64,000 bases of DNA from Timema cristinae (taxonomy: Eukaryota; Arthropoda; Insecta; Phasmatodea; Timematidae), in contig JBCFYV010011172.1 in assembly GCA_039000515.1 (NCBI GenBank), positions 77,576,577-77,640,576 of the forward strand. Reading direction: 5' to 3'. Below, piece by piece: positions 57,510 to 64,000 of this stretch. A model generated the notes under the pieces. The model saw only the letters and a list, made by a program, of their open reading frames with translations, was not told where the DNA came from and made no database searches. The position numbers were made by a program, and so were the translations under genes. Positions within the stretch are counted from its first letter, which is position 1. Each line of letters opens with the position of its first letter.

Positions 57510-57774
57510 ACCCGCCTCGGTGGCGTAGTTGGCTAACGCACTTGTCGTGTTGAGCTCGACTGCTGAGGACGGGGAGATCGAGGTTCGAATCTCGGTCGTG
57601 TGAACTGGGGGTGGTTTTTCCTAAATGGTTTTCCACTCTCCCTCCACGCAAATGCGGGTTCACTTCCTCTAATTCAACCTTCCGAATTCCTAATCCATTA
57701 GCGTAATTAGTACTTAAAGCGTATAACCCGCACGGGTAGTAAGACGCGGTGCTAAATATATTATTATATTATTA
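57510..57774 (+). mobile_element. tRNA-derived SINE, head type A, full length, 13-bp target duplication
   Basis: ACCCGCCTCGGTGGCGTAGT, TGGCTAACGCACTTGTCG, B box GAGGTTCGAATCTCGG, GTGTGAACTGGGGGTGG, CACGCAAATGCGGGTTCAC, tail ACCCGCACGGGTAGTAAGAC, GCGGTGCTAAATATATTATT. The tail hairpin keeps its stem with loop CA in place of AA. TTAAGTTAGTGAG occurs at 57497-57509 and 57775-57787. A recent insertion. Confidence 0.93.
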
Positions 57775-57945
57775 TTAAGTTAGTGAGTAAGTTGCTTTCT
57801 GATACAAATTTTTATTTTATAAAGTCTAGCTGCATTTAGAAATATGCAAATATAAAATATGAATTTCAGAATATGTGTTATTAAGTACTCAGAAATTATT
57901 TTGGAGTGAAGTAGTCTCCCGTACCAGTGATAATAGTGTCCATAT

Positions 57946-58657
57946 CAGTGGTCTCAAACTCAAATTCTTCGATGGAGCAGATTAAAAAACTCGGAACGTG
58001 TTTAGGTTGGCCACAAATTGTAGAATTATGTTTGCTTGGTTGCATTTTAATCTTTGTTTTTGCAGTGTCTCTTACTACCCGTCAAGACTATACACATTGT
58101 AATCACGTTAGTTGGCAAGAGATGATGAAGATATCATTTAGATTAAATGTAGCTGTATTTGAGTGAAATAAATGAGGAAAACCATCTTGGTAGAACTACC
58201 CTCAACTGGATGGAATTCGAACCTTTACCTCCTGACACCGGCAAATTAGACCATAAGAGCCTGACGTTTAATGGGTATTTCCACTGATGTAGATCTATAC
58301 TAGCTATTTGATGCCATGTATTTAAAATCATTAATAGATTTTTCATGTTTTAAAAGAAAAAATTCCCAGATATTTATGTGGGTTAGCGAAACACTCAAAG
58401 CAGTATTTATTAAATTATGTAAATACAAAATCTCACAATCAATTATTTAGATTAATAAAAAAAAGCACAACTGGAAATAGTTTTAGGTATATTTTGTTTT
58501 TAAAAATTATGTTAACATTAAAACTAAACCACTAGTTTGTGTGTACGTATATGACTGCAAGGTGGATAGTAATGTAAAAGTATTGCCGACAAGCGGACCG
58601 GTCAGATTTGTCTCACGGGCCGTATGCGGCCAGCAAGCCGTGAATTTGCGAGCCCTG
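57946..58657. mobile_element. hAT-like non-autonomous element, interrupted by a SINE
   Basis: Left end CAGTGGTCTCAAACTCAAAT; right end, reverse complement, CAGGGCTCGCAAATTCACGG. These resemble the ends of hAT MITEs of the CAGNGNTCTCAAA type, and the GGGCCGTATGCGGCC sequence near the right is usual in them. The interior holds a minus-strand SINE (58062-58265). I found no 8-bp duplication, so the ends are tentative. Confidence 0.4.
58062..58265 (-). mobile_element. tRNA-derived SINE, old copy inside the hAT-like element
   Basis: Tail complement GTCTCTTACTACCCGTCAAG, body GTAGCTGTATTTGAGTGAAA, ACTGGATGGAATTCGAACCT (B box complement), and TTAGACCATAAGAGCCTGAC (A box complement). Confidence 0.55.
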
Positions 58658-59132
58658 TTTTAAGGCATTATAACACCACTGCACTGATGGAAGGTTGATT
58701 GTGATTCGAATCATATACTAGGTGCACTGGGGGTGGGGGTGGGGGGAGAAAGTTAAATACTACCTTGCCATTACTCCTCTGGTGGAGAGTTCCACCCCAG
58801 GGTTTGACTCCCCCCTCTCACCTCCCCAAGCCCAGCCATGTTGTCTGTCCTAGGTGCTAGATGAGGTACTGGTTTTGTTAGAGGTAAGTGCTAACAAGTT
58901 TATAAATAGGACGTGTCCATAAATAAACCAAATTTACTTTGTGATGTAAACATTTTTAATTTTGTGAGTTACCAAATCATGGTTTGTATGCTTTAGTGTC
59001 AGTGTAATTGTTTGGTATGAGCATCGCAAGTATAATTAAATCTGAGATATTCACAAAAGTCAAACTTCATTCCATTAATGTGTCGTTTAGGGAACGGCAA
59101 TAAGCCACCTTAGTGATGACAATATTTTGATT

Positions 59133-59550
59133 CTTAAGGTAGGATGGAAGGGATAGAGACAGGAATAAAAAACCAATGTTTTGCAATTTTTATTTCAAAA
59201 CCTTTTTTAGCTAGAATAAATAAAATATTGCTCCTGTACAAACAGAGAATTTAATTTCTTCATATGATGACCTCAAAATTCCTTGAATATCTGTAAAGGT
59301 GTCCTGGAATTTAATGAAAACCTTTTCTATTAGTTTTTTTTTTTTTTTTCAACTAGTGTCACCTTGCTCATGACAGATATTCAACAGCTGTTGATATTAC
59401 CATGTGAAAAATATTAAACTCTATGTTTGTGCAGGAGCAATATTTGATTTATTTTGGTCAAAAATATGTTTTGCTATAAAAAAAAAGTTTTGCTATACAA
59501 ACCAAAAAAAATTGGCCTTTTCTCACTTCCCCTTCCACCCCACCTCAAAG
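59133..59550. mobile_element. Palindromic MITE, copy 4
   Basis: Starts CTTAAGGTAGGATGGAAGGG and ends CCACCCCACCTCAAAG. The arms pair imperfectly: TTGAATATCTGTAAAGGTGT with a complement near 59375-59395, and GTCCTGGAATTT as in the other copies. A T-run and several indels lie in the loop (59320-59350). The last TTAA is mutated to TCAA. Confidence 0.65.
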
Positions 59551-59794
59551 CAATTTAATGTTTAAAGCTAGTAATGGAACTGCTATAAAATCTCCAGTAT
59601 TTTCTTTTACATTGGTGTATAAAGCCGAGTTAGCGGTTAGGATGCATAACTATGATCCGAGCGGCTGGAACTCTATACCCCAACAGGTAACGTGGGTTAG
59701 GATTATCTATCCTCTTTTTCAGAAAAACACAGTGCATTTCTTTCCCATTATGTTCTACTGAGGGACACGAGAAAAAGGTGTCAATCTGTCCTTG

Positions 59795-59995
59795 TTTTGT
59801 TTATTGATGACGGAGAGGTTTGAGTTCACATCCCGTCTTAGTGTGTCAAGGTTATATTCTCCCAAAAGTTTCCCACTATTCCTCCACGAAAATTTGGGTA
59901 CATTTCCTTTGGACGATATCTTCATCATCTTTGCCTCATTAGTGTAATAGGGAATATTCCAGATGGTTGTTAAGACGTAGTGCAGAGCATTCAGC
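59795..59995 (+). mobile_element. tRNA-derived SINE, old copy, head partly lost
   Basis: TGATGACGGAGAGGTTTGAG (B box side), TCACATCCCGTCTTAG, CTCCACGAAAATTTGGGTAC and a decayed tail GATGGTTGTTAAGACGTAGT, GCAGAGCA. Confidence 0.45.
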
Positions 59996-59999
59996 AAAA

Positions 60000-61190
60000 A
60001 TAGACAAGCTAGATTAAGCCATTAATTGTCAGCACACGCATGATTATAAAAATAACATTTTAAATTGGAAAAAAATAATAATAAAGATTCAAAAAATTCC
60101 CTCTCCCAATTATTTTCTCTTAATTTGATATGAACTGTTTGCTACTGACATCAGAGATCACGACTAAGGTTTTAACAAATGTAATGAATAACGCCACCGG
60201 AATATTGATGTATTGCAAATGCTGCCGCAATAAACTAACCCACACGAGAATCGAAAACAAGCACTATTTCATGGAAGAAACAAAGCCAGTAATGGACAAA
60301 GAGAATCTCTCCTGAGCAATCTTTGGTATCAGATCCAATAAAACTCCCACACAATGACCAGTCCGACCTATTTAGGTTCTGTCTATGTAACAATCGAGCG
60401 TGTGAGTCTAGTTTTTTTATTCAGTCGATGGAAAGGAGTCGTGACTGTTTCCCCTCCACCATAACCCCCATCAGAACAAAAGAAAAGCAGCAAGAGAAAA
60501 ATTAGAGAACATTCAGCTATTGGAACCCGGATATAGGCTTTACGATAGCTGAATAACTGACGTATGATTGTCCGAGGAGATAAATGTCCGTAAACTTGGA
60601 AGGAGGTGCCAAGATCATGTTGGGCTGCTGAGGGGATTCCCCCAAACCTTAACTGGGTAGAGGAGAGAAGGGGTACAAATAGACGTAGAAAAAAATGTAT
60701 ATATATATATATATATATATACATTCAAGAAAGCTTCAAGCTAACGAGTAAAACTGATGGATTTTCTCGTAGAGTAATATCTATACTCTTGAAATGCTAG
60801 TGTTTTCATTCCCGATAAGCATATTTCTGAGCCGACTTAGTGTGTGTGATGTAGTAGAGCTCTTTTTTCAGCTATTGGGGTGAGTGGTAGTTGTGGAGAA
60901 CTCGTAGTTGCTATGTTTGCCAATAGATGTCGCTAGTTTTTACAGGTCTTATTTCGAAACGTTAGTTTGAATAAAAAAAAGGGCAAGGAAAGGGTGAGGT
61001 GGAATGTTGTTAATCTGTAAATCTGTAGATTCCTTGCTTATTCGAGAAAAGTGAGAGGCAAGGGCAGTATTGATAGATAGAACGGGAGCGGGCTTAAACC
61101 AAGCACCAATTACTTGTAGTAAAAGTTTTGACATTGCTGTAGTTATATACTACTAACCATTTTGAATAATTAGTACATCATATCGGCTAC
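60000..61190. other. Unassigned non-coding
   Basis: (AT)n at 60697-60722. No gene or repeat recognised. The 113-codon frame at 60383-60724 crosses the (AT)n. Confidence 0.35.
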
Positions 61191-61352
61191 TCATAAGTAG
61201 GGGGCGGATTTATAGGCACTACAAATTTCAAAAATAGGCACATAAATAGGCATTATAAAGTTAAAAAAAAGGCAGTTAATAGGCATTACAAAGAAAAAAT
61301 AGGCACATAAATAGGCATAGTAATGCAAAAAAAGCACCAAAACACTCATTTT

Positions 61353-61805
61353 TTAATTATTTATTTCTAAAATCCAGCATACACTTTTCATAAACACAAA
61401 TTGATTACTATTAGAGTTAATTACCAAATACTTCTCGAGATTTTCAAGTGTAACTTTGTTCTGTTGTCTGACAAAATGTTTTTTATAGTTTGAGAAACTT
61501 CTCTCCACTTCACATGAAGTCATTGGGCAAAACATCAGACTAGCTATCTCAGCTGAGCTAATCTTGACTTCTGGAGTGATGTAGTTTGTCCTTCCAAGAT
61601 GCCCGCAATACTTGCCATCAATTTCCACCCGGGTTTCGCTGCAATACTCTGTTAAATTTGTTGACGATGGCTGTGCCAACTGAGCATAAGACTGATTCAG
61701 GTTTTCTTCTATTGCCCACATTATCTTCACAGCTTTCATGAGAGGCAAATCCTCGACCCTAAAACTGTGATTGCTCCAAGAAGATTTCCAAAATTGCTTT
61801 TTCAA
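61353..61805 (-). pseudogene. C-terminal exon of a hAT transposase, CGGBP1-like
   Basis: The open frame is 150 codons ending ...SVCWILEINN. ISSAEIASLMFCPMTSCEVE followed by RSFSNYKKHFVRQQNKVTLE is the hAT C-terminal dimerisation block; ENLEKYLVINSNSNQF follows. Upstream, minus-strand sequence reads GESY and DETTGILKK across a probable stop (about 61805-61850). An AG-containing region near 61880 may be an acceptor. Earlier exon blocks at 62250-61985 carry a stop (IP*KKLENPDFNAFL) and a frameshift, so the gene is broken. Confidence 0.75.
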
Positions 61806-61984
61806 TATGCCAGTGGTTTCATCAACAGTAGCCCATTAGTATGATTCTCCAATATCTTCTCGGGTCTTTTCAACTTTCTTAAACTAAATAAAAAGAATAT
61901 TTATTGCAAATAGTTTAAATCAATACAATTTAGTTAATATTTTTAATGCCAGATAGAAAAACTGATATTGTGAAAACTTACAGA

Positions 61985-62260
61985 TAAATAGGTTGAATGC
62001 AAGTAGTGCTTCCTCAGAGTTGATTCATCTGGTATCTTCATGTTAGTATATTTGTTGAGAAAGGCATTGAAATCTGGATTCTCCAGCTTCTTCTAAGGAA
62101 TACTTGTAGCTACCATCGTAGAGCATAAATCAGCAAAAAATTGCTCTTGGGTTTTATCTGCATCGTTAACTTTAGGGATTTTTTTTATTCTGTTTTCTTT
62201 CTGCAATTCTTCATATGTATTGCAGTATTTTTGTGTTGTTCTAGGTGATACTTCTTCTCA
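61985..62260 (-). pseudogene. Middle exon(s) of the same hAT transposase
   Basis: Minus-strand translation shows a His pair KKYHLEQHKNTAIH, the second half of a BED-type zinc finger. Then come QEQFFADLCSTMVATSIP and, past an in-frame stop, DFNAFLNKYTNMKIPDESTL with RKHYLHSTYLS. These follow the order of CGGBP1-like proteins. A donor-like GTAAGT follows at about 61982-61977. A frameshift separates the finger from the FFADLC block. Confidence 0.6.
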
Positions 62261-62529
62261 CATTTAACTTAATATTATTATATGTGGAAATTTTCATCCA
62301 ATAATATATCTGAATTCTACAAATTAACAAAGCATCACCTAACAAGAGAACGAAGTTTATTTTTTTTAGGATGTTATGCTAGCTTAATAAATAGTTCACT
62401 TGTCGTGAATCTTCAATATAAATGAAACCTAGTTTGAACGTAGCAAATAATCATGGTCTAATTTTAACTGTAGCCAAATATTTAATAAAAACCTTGACTT
62501 TCAAAATTATAATTTTCTTCCCTTTGAAA

Positions 62530-62600
62530 AGGTAACTTACTCTTGAACATGCCTGGCAGAAAATTATTTTGCCATCCGTTGTGAAATTCCTATCACCACC
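62530..62600 (-). pseudogene. First zinc-finger exon of the hAT transposase
   Basis: Minus strand: RNFTTDGKIIFCQACSR then GTAAGT, a donor at about 62540. CQAC would be the first metal-binding pair of a BED-type finger whose His pair lies in the next exon. The intron therefore falls inside the finger. Confidence 0.5.
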
Positions 62601-63224
62601 AATCTACTATTTGAATAGCACACTTTTACACGATTTCTCTTTGGGTATTTTCTATTAACTTAGTTCAATAATTTACACTGAGTCCAATACAAAGAAATAT
62701 TAATGAACAGATATGCACAGCTAACAACAGCGTAATATACACCACCACTGAATGAACTGACACTGCTTTGCGCTAAAAGAAAATCTTTGTCGACAGTCGG
62801 ACCAGTTTAAACCAATCATACCGCTGGACACGTGGGTTTTCCTACCTATCATGAGTATCCACATAGAGAAATGTATACTTGTTATCCCTTTCTCTATGGT
62901 ATCCACGTGGACTGACCTAAGGAGTGAGAGGGGGGGAGGGGCGCTTGTATTTATAAATAATAAAAGAGGGTGTGAGGAAGAGAGAGATAGAAAAAAGGCA
63001 CTTTAAAGCTCCTATTTGTAAAATAGGCACTAAGCACCAAAATAGGCATTTATAGGCACTATAAAAGTCATCACACTATCTTCGCAATCATCGAAAATAA
63101 ACTTATACCTCAAAAGTCTACTTTTCAAAGCATAGGAATAAAAAAGGCATTAAGGGCAAAATCCGCCCCCTACTAATAAGTCATAACTAACTACACAATA
63201 TCAAGGTTCTATCTTGATCTTTGA

Positions 63225-63335
63225 TAAACTTTGCTGGATGCGTGGTCTAACGCGCTACTCTTGTAGTAGGCTAGACGGGAAGATAGAGGTTCGAATCTCG
63301 GTTGGGTGTACCTAGGGTATTTTATATCGTGTTCT
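63225..63335 (+). mobile_element. tRNA-derived SINE head, truncated
   Basis: GGATGCGTGGTCTAACGCGC (A box), GAGGTTCGAATCTCGGTTGG (B box), GTGTACCTAGGG. The body and tail are missing after about 63335. It lies 45 bp beyond the hAT target duplication. Confidence 0.6.
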
Positions 63336-63339
63336 CAGA

Positions 63340-64000
63340 GAGGATACATTTTCATTAATAGTATTTCTTTAGATATAGGTCTTTTTGCTATTATTGGAGT
63401 CTAGTATCTAAGCTAAAGAAACATAAAACAAAATTAGGTGAAAATGACCTGTTTGTTATTCACATATAAATAGAAAGGTATCATAATTATAAACAACCCC
63501 CAGATCCACGTATACCAAAATTGAAATTAGATCTCTTAGTAGAATCAATAAGTAAAATTAACAAATATTTAATAACTTAATTTTAAAGAACCTAAACAGG
63601 TGATTTGAAATATTTACTATTGTACTCGTTTGATCGTGCTTGTTATTTTAAACTTCAATCCTAATTTGCTCATTATAATAATCCTTATAATCATTCATGG
63701 TATATTCTTATAATCAGAATAATTAAAAATATAGATCCAAAGGTAAAAACATGAATTAGCATGGACCACCTTAGAATTAAAATATAAGGTAGAATTAAAG
63801 CCATCTGTAGGCCACATCAAAAATTGAAAAAAATTCAACAATTAAAATAAATGGTACCGTACACTGCATAGACTTTCTTCCACTTTTATCTTAAAATATA
63901 TATTTACTAAAAACTCGTAGAATTTTTGTGAAACGAAATAATTGGTTTATATATTGTTGTAGAAGCACTATACCAAAAATCATAGATGAAATAATATACT
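63340..64000. other. Unassigned AT-rich end of window
   Basis: Nothing recognised. Confidence 0.35.

Larger units (their letters stand above)
61198..63172 (-). mobile_element. hAT DNA transposon, end-to-end copy of 1975 bp with TIRs and TSD
   Basis: Both ends read TAGGGGGCGGATTT inward (14-bp perfect TIR). Flanks are CTCATAAG (61190-61197) and CTAATAAG (63173-63180), an 8-bp target duplication with one difference. Subterminal TAGGCAC/TAGGCAT motifs repeat in the first 120 bp and in the last 180 bp on the plus strand. On the minus strand it carries pieces of a CGGBP1-like transposase gene: a zinc-finger start near 62600-62540, middle blocks near 62250-61985 and the C-terminal exon at 61353-61805. 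Both the 8-bp duplication and the C-terminal dimerisation motif identify the hAT superfamily. Confidence 0.88.

Noticed and set aside
61353..61805. A domesticated host gene from the CGGBP1-like exon
   Set aside because: It lies between matching TIRs with a target duplication, and its upstream exons have stops; a broken transposon copy is simpler.

Overview
This is about 64 kb of AT-rich, repeat-dominated animal DNA, most likely arthropod. The strongest clue is one well-conserved exon at 55812-56244 (+). It encodes a ZP-N module of the arthropod cuticle or apical-matrix type (dusky/miniature/piopio-like ZP proteins). It has clean splice sites on both sides, and no other exon of the gene is recognisable here. 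The window is therefore probably intron and flanking DNA of a gene with very long introns. I cannot name the species. There is no bacterial-type gene organisation, no rRNA, no CRISPR array and no convincing free-standing tRNA gene.

Layout. 0.6-0.7 kb: the lone end of a hAT-type element. 1.7-4.0 kb: a jockey-clade LINE on the minus strand. 4.0-5.4 kb: an LTR-like GC-rich block followed by a 38-bp minisatellite. 5.5-6.1 kb: a foldback element. 7.4-9.9 kb: a decayed RTE-like LINE on the plus strand. 11-25 kb: many tRNA-derived SINEs, palindromic MITEs flanked by TTAA, a small hAT MITE with target duplication, and a possible CpG-type promoter with a first-exon donor at 20.15-20.27 kb. 27.5-31.8 kb: Helitron-like sequence, a ZBED5/SCAND3-like hAT relic and more SINEs. 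35.0-36.2 kb: degenerate 25-bp and 54-bp tandem repeats. 36.9-39.5 kb: a 63-bp satellite with a 315-bp higher-order period. 41.5-42.6 kb: a 27-bp satellite. 43.0-44.1 kb: an AAAAGG-type low-complexity block with a strand switch. 45.4-46.0 kb: a duplicated segment beside a small TIR element. 49.5-51.3 kb: two SINE pairs. 55.8-56.2 kb: the ZP exon. 57.5-58.7 kb: a young SINE and a SINE nested in a hAT-like element. 59.1-59.6 kb: another palindromic MITE. 61.2-63.2 kb: an end-to-end hAT element with 14-bp TIRs, an 8-bp target duplication (one mismatch) and a broken CGGBP1-like transposase gene.

The main theme is a modular SINE system. At least three tRNA-derived heads are joined to two bodies, and all end in one shared 3' tail carrying the hairpin ACCCGAACGGGT followed by (TAA)n/(TTA)n. 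Several copies have perfect 9-13 bp target-site duplications. The RTE-like LINE also ends in (TAA)n, so an RTE-type machinery is a plausible but unproven partner. Most long open frames in the window come from microsatellites or from satellites whose unit length is a multiple of three. I do not regard them as genes.
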